This document shows, piece by piece, positions 37,676-48,840 of a stretch of DNA of 64,000 nucleotides. The stretch is from the NCBI GenBank assembly GCA_030674185.1, contig CM060312.1, positions 697,669-761,668 of the forward strand, in the 5' to 3' direction. The translations under genes and the position numbers were made by a program. The first letter of the stretch is position 1, and each line of letters opens with the position of its first letter. Source of the stretch: Monoplex corrugatus. Taxonomy: Eukaryota; Mollusca; Gastropoda; Littorinimorpha; Ranellidae. Under the pieces are notes generated by a model that saw only the letters and a list, made by a program, of their open reading frames with translations, searched no databases and was not told the origin of the DNA.

Positions 37676-37711
<36 letters not shown>
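36905..37711 (+). mobile_element. L2-like LINE 3' end
   Basis: A 5'-truncated insertion encodes the C-terminal tail of an L2/CR1-type polymerase: LDKLQKVQNSAAKLVSRS, 'HVTPILKSLHWLPVEACI', 'SPRYLADLLSVYTPSRNL', 'TFGHRSFSFAAPNIWNSLP', 'TSFKTALKTHLFQKYYQ' and a stop at 37321-37323. The 3' untranslated part runs to an (ATT)n tail (about 37668-37711). It splits one 52-bp unit exactly between 'gagttact' and 'attggtgac', with a 4-5-base duplication (tact/ttact) at the junction. Confidence 0.88.
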
Positions 37712-37717
<6 letters not shown>

Positions 37718-40700
37718 TGGTGACATCAGGGTAACAAATGACCCATCATTTGCCATATAGAATTACTATTGGTGACACCAGGGTAACAAATGACCCATCA
37801 TTTGCCATATAGAGTTACTATTGGTGACACCAGGGTAACAAATGACCTATCATTTGCCATATAGAGTTACTATTGGTGACACCAGGGTAACAAATGACCT
37901 ATCATTTGCCATATAGAGTTACTATTGGTGACACCAGGGTAACAAATGACCCATCATTTGCCATATAGAATTACTATTGGTGACACCAGGGTAACAGATG
38001 ACCCATCATTTGCCATATAGAGTTACTATTGGTGACATCAGGGTAACAAATGACCCATCATTTGCCATATAGAGTTACTATTAGTGACACCAGGGTAACA
38101 AATGACCCATCATTTGCCATATAGAGTTACTATTGGTGACACCAGGGTAACAAATGACCCATCATTTGCCATATAGAGTTACTATTGGTGACACCAGGGT
38201 ACCAAATGACCCATCATTTGCCATGTAGAGTTACTATTGGTGACATCAGGGTAACAAATGACCCATCATTTGCCATATAGAATTACTATTAGTGACACCA
38301 GGGTAACAAATGACCCATCATTTGCCATATAGAGTTACTATTAGTGACATCAGGGTAACAAATGACCCATCATTTGCCATATAGAGTTACTATTAGTGAC
38401 ACTAGGGTAACAAATGACCCATCATTTGCCATATAGAATTACTATTGGTGACACCAGGGTAACAGATGACCCATCATTTGCCATATAGAGTTACTATTGG
38501 TGACATCAGGGTAACAGATGATCCATCATTTGCCATATAGAATTACTATTGGTGACACCAGGGTAACAAATGACCCATCATTTGCCATATAGAGTTACTA
38601 TTGGTGACATCAGGGTAACAAATGACCCATCATTTACTCTATAGAGTTACTATTAGTGACACCAGGGTACCAAATGACCCATCATTTTCCATATAGAGTT
38701 ACTATTGGTGACACCAGGGTAACAAATGACCCATCATTTGCCATATAGAGTTACTATTAGTGACATCAGGGTAACAAATAACCCATCATTTGCCATATAG
38801 AGTTACTATTAGTGACACCAGGGTAACAGATGACCCATCATTTGCCATATAGAATTACTATTGGTGACACCAGGGTAACAAATGACCCATCATTTGCCAT
38901 ATAGAGTTACTATTGGTGACATCAGGGTAACACATGACCCATCATTTGCCATATAGAATTACTATTAGTGACACCAGGGTAACAAATGACCCATCATTTG
39001 CCATATAGAGTTACTATTGGTGACACCAGGGTAACAAATGACCCATCATTTGCCATATAGAGTTACTATTGGTGACATCAGGGTAACAAATGACCCATCA
39101 TTTGCCATATAGAGTTACTATTGGTGACATCAGGGTAACAAATGACCCATCATTTGCCATATAGAGTTACTATTGGTGACATCAGGGTAACACATGACCC
39201 ATCATTTGCCATATAGAATTACTATTGGTGACACCAGGGTAACAAATGACCCATCATTTGCCATATAGAGTTACTATTGGTGACACCAGGGTAACAAATG
39301 ACCTATCATTTGCCATATAGAGTTACTATTGGTGACATCAGGGTAACAAATGACCCATCATTTGCCATATAGAGCTACTATTGGTGACATCAGGGTAACA
39401 AATGACCCATCATTTGCCATATAGAGTTACTATTGATGACATTAGTGTAACAAATGACCCATCATTTGCCATATAGAATTACTATTGGTGACACCAGGGT
39501 AACAAATGACCGATCATTTGCCATATAGAGTTACTATTGGTGACACCAGGGTAACAGATGATCCATCATTTGCCATATACAATTACTATTAGTGACATCA
39601 GGGTAACAAATGACCCATCATTTGCCATATAGAGTTACTATTGGTGACATCAGGGTAACAAATGACCCATCATTTGCCATATAGAGTTACTATTGATGAC
39701 ATTAGTGTAACAAATGACCCATCATTTGCCATATAGAGTTACTATTGGTGACACCAGGGTAACAAATGACCTATCATTTGCCATATAGAGTTACTATTGG
39801 TGACATCAGGGTAACAAATGACCCATCATTTGCCATATACAATTACTATTAGTGACATCAGGGTAACAAATGACCCATCATTTGCCATATAGAGTTACTA
39901 TTGGTGACATCAGGGTAACAAATGACCCATCATTAGCCATATAGAATTACTATTGGTGACACCAGGGTAACAAATGACCCATCATTTGCCATATAGAATT
40001 ACTATTGGTGACACCAGGGTAACAAATGACCCATCATTTGCCATATAGTGTTACTATTGGTGACATCAGGGTAGTAAAATTGACGCTTACTTTTTAGTGT
40101 TGCTGTTGGTGACGTCAGTGTAACAAAATGATCATTTGCCTTATAGAGTTACTATAATGACATCAAGGGAACACAATAATCATTTGCCTTGTAGAGTTAC
40201 TGTAATGACATCAGGGAACACAATAATCATTTGCCTTGTAGAGTTATATTGTAAATGACATCAGGGGAACACAATAATCATTTGCCTTGTAGAGATACTG
40301 TAATGACATCAGGGGAACACAATAATCATTTGCCTTGTAGAGTTACTATAATGACATCAGGGGAACACAATAATCATTTGCCTTATAGAGTTACTGTAAT
40401 GACATCAGGGAACACAATAATCATTTGCCTTGTAGAGTTACTGAAATGACATCAGAGGAACACAATAATCATTTGCCTTATAGAGTTACTATAATGACAT
40501 CAGGGGAACACAATGATCATTTGCCTTGTAAAGTTACTGTAATGACATCAGGGGAACACAATAATCATTTGCCTTGTAGAGTTACTATAATGACATCAGG
40601 GAACACAATAAATCATTTGCCTTGTAGAATTACTATAATGACATCAGGGGAACACAATAATCATTTGCCTTGTAGAGTTACTATAATGACATCAGGGGAA

Positions 40701-41460
40701 CACAATGATCATTTGCCTTGTAGAGTTACTGTAATGACATCAGGGGAACACAATAATCATTTGCCTTTTAGAGTTACTGTAATGACATCAGGGGAACACA
40801 ATAATCATTTGCCTTGTAGAGTTACTATAATGACATCAGAGGAACACAATGATCATTTGCCTTATAGAGTTACTGTAATGACATCAGGGGAACGCAATGA
40901 TCATTTGCCTTGTAGAGTTACTGTAATGACATCAGGGGAACACAATAATCATTTGCCTTGTAGAGTTACTGTAATGACATCAGGGGAACACAATAATCAT
41001 TTGCCTTGTAGAGTTACTGTAATGACATCAGGGGAACACAATAATCATTTGCCTTGTAGAGTTACTGCAATGACATCAGGAGAAGAAAGCCAACGTTTGC
41101 TATTTAGTGTTGCTTCTAGTAACGTCGGGTAACAAAATGATCATTTGCCTTATAAAGTTATATAATGACATCAGGGTAACACAATGATCATTTGCCTTGT
41201 AGAGTTACTATAATGACGTCAGGGGAACAAAACCAATGTTTACTATTCTGTGTTGCTTTCAGTGACGTCAGGGTAACAAAATGATCATTTGCCGTACAGT
41301 GTTCCTAGTAGTGACGTTAGGGTAACAAAACTAATGTTCGCTATTCAGTGTTGCTTTCAATTACGTCAGGGTTACAAAACGATTATTTGCCGTATAATAT
41401 TACTGCACAGCGCTGTCAGATCATCTGTCTGAGGCACAGTGCAATTGAAATCTTCTCATT
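37712..41460. repeat. 52-bp then 48-bp minisatellite, block 5
   Basis: From 37712 to about 40060 about 45 very uniform 52-base units repeat ('atttgccatatagagttact', 'attggtgacaccagggtaac', 'aaatgacccatc'). From about 40090 to 41080 the unit changes to 48 bases ('atcatttgccttgtagagtt', 'actgtaatgacatcagggga', 'acacaata'). From 41080 to 41460 units are diverged. The last, very worn half-unit ('gtgttactgcaggtaccatc', 41461-41480) sits directly against the donor of exon 41490-41602. Confidence 0.96.
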
Positions 41461-41489
41461 GTGTTACTGCAGGTACCATCAAGTCTCAC

Positions 41490-41602
41490 CTGTAGTACTG
41501 TGAAAGTTTGACGTTGAGGTTGATGGGCAACACCTCACGTATGCCTTGTACCAGCTCTCTGTACTTGTTTTCTATCTGTCCTCTTTCCACCGCCCTTAAG
41601 GC
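41490..41602 (-). CDS. Dynamin-like large GTPase, internal exon
   Basis: This is a 113-base minus-strand exon. The acceptor is ATATACAG (41603-41610) and the donor GTGAGA (41484-41489). It starts in phase 0 and ends in phase 2. It encodes 'ALRAVERGQIENKYREL' and 'VQGIREVLPINLNVKLSQYY', and an Arg codon is completed in exon 28299-28493. The join gives '...SQYYRWLSAVL', which fits the end of the GTPase domain entering the stalk in this family. The pyrimidine tract upstream of the acceptor is weak. A degenerate copy of the acceptor and first 25 or so coding bases lies about 97 bases upstream (41656-41712). Confidence 0.78.
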
Positions 41603-41655
41603 CTGTATATACGTCACACATATCATACACAAGACAAATTAAACACCACACGTCT

Positions 41656-41712
41656 ATGTACATGTCCTCTATCTGTCCTCTTTCTATCGCCCTTAAGGCC
41701 TGTATATACATC
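41656..41712 (-). pseudogene. Degenerate duplicate of exon 41490-41602 acceptor edge
   Basis: The segment 'ctatctgtcctctttctatc' 'gcccttaaggcctgtatata' repeats the exon's 5' coding edge and acceptor (41569-41610) with few mismatches, offset by 97 bases. The following CATCACA array seems to grow out of its 'tatatacatcacac' end. It could act as a decoy acceptor. Confidence 0.85.
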
Positions 41713-42290
41713 ACACATCATCCTTTACACATCATATATATATAATACATCACACATCACATATATCACACATCATACACCATATATCACACATCGTAAT
41801 CACACATAAGATATCATACACATAAAACATCGTACATCATAATCATCAAATCACACATCACACACCGCACATCACACATAACACATCTTATATCACACAT
41901 TATACATTACACATCATACAGCACACATCATACACCATACATCACACACCATACGTCAAAATCGTACATCACACATCATACATCATAATCATACATCATA
42001 CAATACAATCACACATCATACATCACACAGCACACATACATTATACATTATACATCATACATCACACATCACACATCATACACATTACACAATACATCAT
42101 ACATCATACATCGCACATCATACTCGATACTTCACCCATCATACATCACATACACCTCACACCTCACATACCACACATCACACTTCATACAGCGATATCA
42201 TACATCACGCCTCATATATCATCATCACATATCACGTATCACACATCACACTTTACACATCACACCTCATATATTATATTTACATCACAT
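41713..42290. repeat. Imperfect CATCA/CATACATCACA array
   Basis: About 580 bases of 5- to 10-base related words (catcatacat, cacacatcat). It lies immediately on the acceptor side of exon 41490-41602 in the minus-strand intron. Confidence 0.93.
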
Positions 42291-42319
42291 CTGTCTGTCA
42301 AGAAAGGAGAAAACCAGAG

Positions 42320-44210
42320 TGTCTGGGTGTGTATAGCATGCCACAACGATTTGGGAAGCAACCCAAACAGCAAAAGCAGAGTAAAGGGACATGATAATTA
42401 TGTTATGGCTCGGCCTGGCAAATGCGTATGGCTCAGTTCCGCACAATATGATTCAACTGGCTCTCGAAATGGATCCTGTACCAAAGAACATCCGAGACAT
42501 TCTGAAGAAGAATGAGCATGGTTTCTTAATGCAGTTCACCACAAAAGAATACACAATACATTGGATTAATCTGGTACGGGCACGTCACACGATCATCTGG
42601 ACTGGCCAAGACCGTCTTGCAGGGAACAGTTCAGGAAGGGAGACGAAGAGGCAGACAGAGAAAAAGATGGGAAGACAATATCAGAGAGTGGACTGGCCTT
42701 GAGTGGAACATCATTCTGCGGAAAGCTGAGGACCGTGAGAAGTGGAGGAAGTTGGTTGCAAAATCTTCAATGGTGCCCCAACGGTCAACCAGACTACGGG
42801 ACTGATGATGATGATGATGATGTAAAGCAATGGTCTGTGCAATTTCTCTAACACTATTCGTGTTGGCAACGGAGGTACTAGTCATCTTGAAATCAACAGT
42901 GAAGAGTTCAGGTCCAGTTGACCTCAGATACTGACACCAAATGTCTCAACTAAAAGCCTTGATGTGCGACACAACAATATTTTCCACAAAAGAAGAGGAA
43001 ACACACAAGACTCTGCATTAGTCAGGTTAGTTAGTTACTTCATTTAGGATGAGTTCCAAACCAAAAATATCACGGAGGAAACGCAAAGAAATCGAAACAG
43101 ACATTAAGTGTCGCCAACAATCACAGAAGAATAAGTCAAAAGAAATATACAAAAGAGGTTAAAAAATCAAGAAAATGGCAGAAGAAAACCGGCAAGTAAT
43201 AGACCAGAGTGGCTTTCCTGACAAATACAAAATCTGGTGTCTTCTATTCATGCTGATTTCAAAGCTCATTGGGCCTATGCTTATATACCATATCAATACA
43301 AACACAGTGGAATCAATCGAGGCTAAAATCAACAACAAAAAACAAGGAAACTGCTTGGTGTCCCATTGGTTCTCATTGACATTGTACTTTACTGTCGCCA
43401 GGCAAAATAGAAGCTACCCCTGAAATCCATTGCCGAGGAGTGCAAGGTCGGAAAGTTAGTTTCTCAGTATGCTTTAGGACTCAGGAGATGCTGTTGTGAG
43501 ATCAAACCATCGCGAGCTGAGGGCTGGCAAAAGATGGAAAGTCACAGAGGAAAGGAAAGCCTCATAGTCAGAGAAATAACAGAGCACACGCAGACCAATA
43601 GGCAGGGACAGGGATCAACAAAAAATAGAATGGTAGTCAAAGGACAACGGAAAGACAAAAAGAGATGTGATAATACAAGAGATGAAGAAAGAAGAGGATG
43701 CCAATAGAATCCAGAATTTAGTCCAGTAAGGCCAACAGGGGTAATTGACAACGTGGGAAAATGCACGCCAAAGAAGTCTTAGATGGAATGACTTGTGGCA
43801 TATGGCCCTTTTCAGAATCAGTTTCATCCTCGGGCTTGTGTGTGACCTCCTGCCCTCGAATACAAATCTGGTAAAATGGGGGAAATCAGATTACCCTGTT
43901 TGCCTGCTCTGTCAGAGGAAACATACAGTGGAACATCCTGAGCCCATGCAAGGTAGCGCTAACCCAAGGAAGGTACACAAGGAGACACAATCAAGAGCTT
44001 CAAGAGACGGCATATGTGGTCAGTATTTCCAGGGGAAAAACATGCCACCAGAAGCTTCAACAACCTTCTACACGGCTGGAGTCAGCAAACTATGGCCTGA
44101 AAAAGATGACATCTGCAGCATGGAAACAGGATCTGTTGATGAAGGGAATGACTGGAAGCGCACACACCCAGAAATCATTGGCAAGAGTGGCATGAAAACG
44201 GAGATAGGTC
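42320..44210 (+). mobile_element. Decayed LINE relic with C-terminal zinc-knuckle region (outer)
   Basis: Frame-shifted pieces lie in order. 'LGLANAYGSVPHNMIQLAL' (about 42400-42460) is the block usually read WLDLANAYGSVPH. After the nested insert come a thumb-like segment (LPLKSIAEECKVGKL, about 43411-43456) and 'LVCDLLPSNTNLVKWG' with 'YPVCLLCQRKHTVEH' (about 43830-43935). The last is the C-x2-C-x-n-H type motif typical of this polymerase group's end. Stops are frequent, so the copy is dead. The element is split at about 42556-42822 by a different LINE tail. Confidence 0.65.
42556..42822 (+). mobile_element. Nested LINE 3' end with (GAT)n tail
   Basis: Within the outer relic a second element's C-terminus appears: 'LIWYGHVTRSSGLAKTVLQ', 'GTVQEGRRRGRQRKRWEDN', 'IREWTGLEW' and 'WRKLVAKSSMVPQRSTRLR', then a stop and a (GAT)n tail (42804-42822). 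The outer element's sequence resumes after the tail. The exact 5' junction is uncertain by a few bases. Confidence 0.8.
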
Positions 44211-44214
44211 TTAA

Positions 44215-44311
44215 TTACAATATTTTATATAGCGCAAAATCTTGATAAAATCAAATCTAAGCGCTGAAGCAGACACACACGCAAGCACGCACGCACGCAC
44301 GCACGCACACG

Positions 44312-44363
<52 letters not shown>

Positions 44364-46085
44364 TGGCTATAAATGGGGAGAAAGAATAAAAGCAATAAAA
44401 GCAAGAATAAAACCAATGGAAAATTATAGAGAGCATAGCATATACAATTATATATTATAACCATGTGATTCCCTCCGAGCGGAGACAGGCTGCAGAGGGG
44501 GGGGGGGGTTGAGTGAGGTTAGGATTTTATGCAGAGGAGAAAAGGTGAGTTTTGAGAGCGGACTTGAAGGAGACAAAAGTAGGTTGCTGACGGACTGAGA
44601 GAGGAAGTTTGTTCCAGGAGAGTGGACCAGAAACAGAGAAGGCTCGTGGACCATAGGTATTGAGCTTAGTGCGTGGAAAGCGAAAAGTCAGAGGATCGGA
44701 GGCAGAGCGGAGGGTACGTGAGGGAAGATAGATCTCAAGTAGGCTTGACAGGTAATCGGGGGCTGCGTTATTGAGGCTTTTGTAGCACATGGTGTCTAGT
44801 TTGTACTGTATGCGCTTTGATACAGGGAGCCAGTGAAGTTGTGCCAGGAGAGGAGATATGTGGTCAGCTTTTTTCTTTTTGAGTACAAGGCGTGCAGCAT
44901 TGTTTTGAATGCGCTGTAGGATGTGAATGGTGGAGGCAGGAAGACCAGACAGGAGTGAATTGCAATAGTCAATGCGAGACATTATGAAGGAGAGAACGAG
45001 TTTTGCAGTTGTTTCGACAGAGAGATACTTCCTGATCAGCCTTATACGATGGAGATGATAGTAGCAGGATCTGGCAGTTTGAGAAACAAAGTTGTTCATG
45101 GAGAGGGTAGAGTCAATGCAGACACCAAGGTTTTTAGCTGAATCAGAAATTGGGACTGATGTGTTACATAATGGGAGAGAAAGAGGAGGCAGCTGAGAAA
45201 GTTTCTGACGGGTGCCAATGAGGATAGCTTCTGTTTTGTCGTCATTAAGCTGAAGTCTATTGTGTGTCATCCAGTTCTTAATGTCCGAGTAACACTCAGT
45301 GGTGCGAGTCAACAGGCGCTGTATATTATCAGGTGAGTCACTGTCTTGAAGTTGGGTGTCATCAGCATAGAAGTGGTGTTTTATAGAATGGGAGTTGATG
45401 ATGGTGGACAGGGGGGAGGTGTAAAGAGTGAAAAGAACAGGGCCAAGGACAGATCCTTGTGGAACACCACAGGTCAGGTATGCAGGTTGAGAGTAAGTGC
45501 CATTGATGAGAACGGTTTGTTTTCTGTTGGATAGGTATGAAGTGAACCAAGACAGAGCAATGTCAGAGATGCCAAAAGTATGATGAAGTCTAGAAAGGAG
45601 AATACCATGATCAATGGTATCAAAGGCTGCAGACAGATCAAGGAGTGTGAGGAGAGAGACTTTGCCAGTATCAGTTGCAAGGAGGAGATTGTTGAGAATG
45701 TGTAGTAGGGCAGTTTCAGTGCTATGGCACTGGCGGTAGGCTGACTGGAAAGGATTGAGGAGATTGTTGGCAGACAGGTGAGAGTTCAGCTGGTTGAGGA
45801 CGACTTTTTCAAGGAGTTTTGACAAGAAAGAGAGATTAGAGATAGGCCGGTAATTTTTCAGTTCATTTGGATCTAAATTGTGTTTCTTGAGGAGAGGGTG
45901 AACAATAGCAGACTTGAAAGAATCAGGGACAGTTCCAGTTTGAAGAGAAGTGTTGATGATGTCAGTGATGAATGGGAGGAGAGTAGGGAGACAGTCGGCG
46001 TAGAGAGAACCTGGAAGAGGATCCAGCTCGCAGGTTTTGAACGACATGGATCTGATTGTGTTCACTCCCATTCATCAAAACAAAT
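44215..46085 (-). mobile_element. L2-like LINE, antisense, 514-codon RT frame open
   Basis: One uninterrupted minus-strand frame (46071-44527) encodes a complete reverse transcriptase and C-terminus: NYRPISNLSFLSKLLEKVV, FQSAYRQCHSTETALL, LLDLSAAFDTIDHGILL, GVPQGSVLGPVLFTLYTSPL, FYADDTQL (catalytic Asp pair), IDYCNSLLSGLP, LHWLPVSKRI and SFKSALKTHLF. The endonuclease is missing, so it is 5' truncated near 46085. The 3' untranslated part contains a CA microsatellite (about 44268-44360) and ends with a 'GCGCTATATAAAATATTGTA' tail (44235 down to about 44216). It has the same orientation as the host gene and lies in its 5.9-kb intron. Confidence 0.9.
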
Positions 46086-46224
46086 GATTCTGATCGAATT
46101 CACTGATGATTCAACTGGCTGGAGTTGACAGGCACATCAATCTATGACCTTAAGAAACGGCTCTCAATTTCTAGAATAGAGATTATTGGGCTGGGTGTGT
46201 CTATTGTCTCATCGGACAGAAGGA

Positions 46225-46345
46225 GCCTTCACAAGAACAATGACAATGACAAAGACACTGAAAACATATTTTCCAACGGAACTTATTAACTGAACGCCAT
46301 TTTTTCTAAACTTGTCATTGCTAATGTACATATCAAAGAATACAT
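46225..46345 (-). mobile_element. Short dispersed repeat with (ACAATG)n tail, copy 1
   Basis: The segment holds 'acaatgacaatgacaaagac', then 'atattttccaacgg' and 'gccattttttctaaacttg'. The same order (ACAATG repeats, 'tattttccaacgg', 'gccatttttcaaacttg') recurs at 56035-56150, so this is a dispersed retroelement end. Read on the minus strand, it terminates in (CATTGT)n. Confidence 0.65.
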
Positions 46346-46379
46346 GCTGATTAATGATCACTGAGTTATGTGAAGGAGA

Positions 46380-47514
46380 AAGGGAAGGTTGCTGAGCACT
46401 GAGCAATGCAGAGGACACAGGGCAAACTTGCTGAAGGTTGAGCACTGATCTCAGTGGAAGAGAGGGTAGGTTTGCTGCACACTGAGCAAAGCAGGTGAGA
46501 GAGATTACTTGCTGAGCACTGACCTTTGTGTGGGAGACGGGGAATACTTGCTGAGCATTGTGCACTGACCTCAGTGGAGGAGAGAAGGAATACTTACTAA
46601 GCACTGAACACTGACCTCAGTGGAGGAGAGAAGGAATACTTACTAAGCGCTGAACACTGACCTCAGTGGAAGAGAGAAGGAATACTTACTAAGCACTGAA
46701 CACTGACCTCAGTGGAAGAGAGAAGGAATACTTACTAAGCACTGAACACTGACCTCAGTGGAGGAGAGAAGGAATACTTACTAAGCACTGAACACTGATC
46801 TCAGTGGAGGAGAGAAGGAATACTTACTAAGCACTGAACACTGACCTCAGTGGAGGAGAGAAGGAATACTTACTAAGCACTGAACACTGACCTCAGTGGA
46901 GGAGAGAAGGAATACTTACTAAGCACTGAACACTGACCTCAGTGGAGGAGGGAGAGAAGACTTGCTGAGAACTGAGCTCTGTGGAGGAGAAAGGGAAGGC
47001 TTGCTGAGCTCTGAGCTATGCAGAGGTCAGAAGGAAGATTTGCTGAGGACTGAGCACTGACTTCAGTGGAGGAGGGAGGATAGATCTGCTGAGCACTGAA
47101 CTATAAGGAGGAGAGAGGGAAGATTTACCGAGAGCTGTGAGTCACACAGAGGAGAAAAAGAAGTTGCAGAGCATTGAGCACTAAGCACTGACCTCAGTGG
47201 AGGACAGAGGAAAGACTGGCTGAGCACTAAGCACTGACCTCAGTGGAGGACAGAGGAAAGACTGGCTGAGCACTAAGCACTGACCTCAGTGGAGGACAGA
47301 GGACAGACTGGCTGAGCACTAAGCACTGACCTCAGTGGAGGACAGAGGAAAGACTGGCTGAGCACTAAGCATTGACCTCAGTGGAGGACAGAGGAAAGAC
47401 TTGTCGAGCACTGAGCACTGACCTCAGTGGAGGACAGAGAAAAGACTGGCTGAGCACTAAGCACTGACCTCAGTGGAGGACAGAGTAAAAACTTGCTGAG
47501 CACTAAGCACTGAC
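46380..47514. repeat. 46-bp exon-edge minisatellite carrying a donor in each unit
   Basis: About 19-20 recognisable 46-base units. On the minus strand the unit is the last 35 or so coding bases of exon 47515-47712 ('GTGCTCAGCAAGTC', 'TTTCCTCTGTCCTCCACTGAG') plus its donor and first intron bases 'GTCAGTGCTTA'. Units at 47170-47514 are almost identical to the exon edge. Units at 46560-46930 form a second subfamily with 'TAGTAAGTATTCC'. Units at 46940-47165 and 46380-46560 are worn. Reading past the true donor reaches a TAG stop within four codons. Confidence 0.95.
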
Positions 47515-47712
47515 CTCAGTGGAGGACAGAGGAAAGACTTGCTGAGCACGGACCCCAGGCCACACCCTGGCTAGTCTGCTCAGAGTCTCGTGCAGCACGT
47601 GCTTTTGTTCATGTGGCGCCACCTGGTCCCACCAGTTACAGACGAAGAGGGCAGTGGAGGGGTCAAAGGCCTGGTCACTGCGTTCTACTGCTTGACGGAG
47701 TAACTGACCCAA
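47515..47712 (-). CDS. Dynamin-like large GTPase, exon with G4 motif
   Basis: This is a 198-base minus-strand exon. The acceptor is TGTACAG (47713-47719) and the donor GTCAGT (47509-47514). It starts and ends in phase 0 and encodes 66 residues. Residues 'STALFVCNWWDQVAPHEQ' hold the G4 guanine-specificity motif, normally N-K-x-D and here N-W-W-D. The following 'LHETLSRLARVWPGVRAQ' and 'QVFPLSSTE' fit the strand-helix segment after G4 in the family. The donor was chosen because it gives phase 0, as exon 41490-41602 requires, and because the next codons read to a TAG. A GC-type donor (GCAAGT) 28-33 bases upstream would break the phase. The last 35 bases are repeated in the adjoining 46-bp array. 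Confidence 0.83.
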
Positions 47713-47729
47713 CTGTACAACACATCACC

Positions 47730-48290
47730 ACTATTACCATCATCATCACCATCATCATCATCATCATCATCATCATCATTATCATCATCACCATCATCAC
47801 CATCATTATCATCATTATCACCACAATCATCATCACCACCACCACCATCATCATAATGATCATCATCATAAACAACAACAACATTGACAAAATCAAAGGA
47901 TATCATCACCACCACAACCACAACCATCATCACCGTCGTCGTCGTCATCATCATCACCATTATCATCATCATCACCACCATCATCATCATCGTCGTTGTC
48001 GTTGTCGTCACCACCACCTTCACCACCATTATCATGACCATCATCATCATTATCATGACCATCATTATCATCATTATCATCACCACCACCATCACCATCA
48101 TCTTCATCATAGTTACTATCATCATCACCATTATCGTCATCATTATTATCATCATCTTTACCATCACCATTATCATTATAACCATCATCACCACCACCAC
48201 CGCCGCCATGTCGCCGCCACCGCTGCCGCCATCGCTGTCGTCATTGTCGTCATCATCATCATAATCACCACCACCAACAACAACACCAGC
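47730..48290. repeat. Imperfect (ATC)n/(ACC)n microsatellite
   Basis: About 560 bases of ATC, ACC and GTC trinucleotides begin within 20 bases of the acceptor of exon 47515-47712. All open frames here (poly-I/T/H/M) are artefacts. Confidence 0.97.
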
Positions 48291-48317
48291 AGTATGGTGG
48301 CCATCTTCATCATCATC

Positions 48318-48447
48318 ACTCTACTGTTGATCTCAGGAAAAGTATACTGGCAGATCATTCTTAACCACTTGTGTGACACAGTACTCTACTGTTGATCTCA
48401 GGAAAAGTATACTGGCAGATCATTCTTAACCAGTTGTGTGACACAGT
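48318..48447. repeat. 65-bp tandem duplication
   Basis: Two copies of a 65-base unit ('actctactgttgatctcagg' ... 'tgtgtgacacagt') lie head to tail with one visible mismatch. No coding role is seen. Confidence 0.9.
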
Positions 48448-48840
48448 AGACAATAGAGATGCAAGAACAGCAGGAAGGCGTTTACCTTAAGATTATCCAG
48501 CATATTTTACCTTTGAATGTAAGATACACACATGCACATGTCATTTACATGTAACCAAGATTATTCCAGCGGTAGGCTAATAAAATATCAGTATAAAATA
48601 TAGACTAGGTAAAACATAGTCTAGGTAGGGCCTCAAGACCTGGCCAGCTCATGGGTTTATGGGCAGGCTTAGGGCATGTGCTACGGTCACCATACACGTG
48701 GCACCTGTGACGTTAGTGTATATGGAATTCGTTCCGAGTGCGGAGACGTAATTTTGAGAAACTAAAACTAAAACTGAAACCGAAACTGAAATTTATCCAG
48801 CATACAGCAGCTGTTCATCCTGAAACCCTGAAACGTATAA
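48448..48840. other. Unassigned sequence, possible retroelement tail
   Basis: No gene is seen. An 'aactaaaactaaaactgaaa' 'ccgaaactgaaattt' stretch near 48758-48793 is a simple A-rich tail of the kind that ends some LINEs or SINEs, but no body was recognised. Confidence 0.35.

Noticed and set aside
40255..41132. 235-codon frame of repeating MTSGEHNNHLPCRVT
   Set aside because: The 48-base unit is a multiple of three and lacks stops, so any frame stays open. No evidence of a gene.
47547..47552. GC-type donor (GCAAGT) as the end of exon 47515-47712
   Set aside because: It would end the exon in phase 2, incompatible with the phase 0 start of exon 41490-41602. It would also remove residues (QVFPLSSTE) that fit the family pattern.
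47613..48395. 260-codon frame rich in Ile/His
   Set aside because: Readthrough of the ATC trinucleotide tract. Frames on both strands are open for the same reason. The frames at 53644-54117 and 50768-51061 are equivalent.
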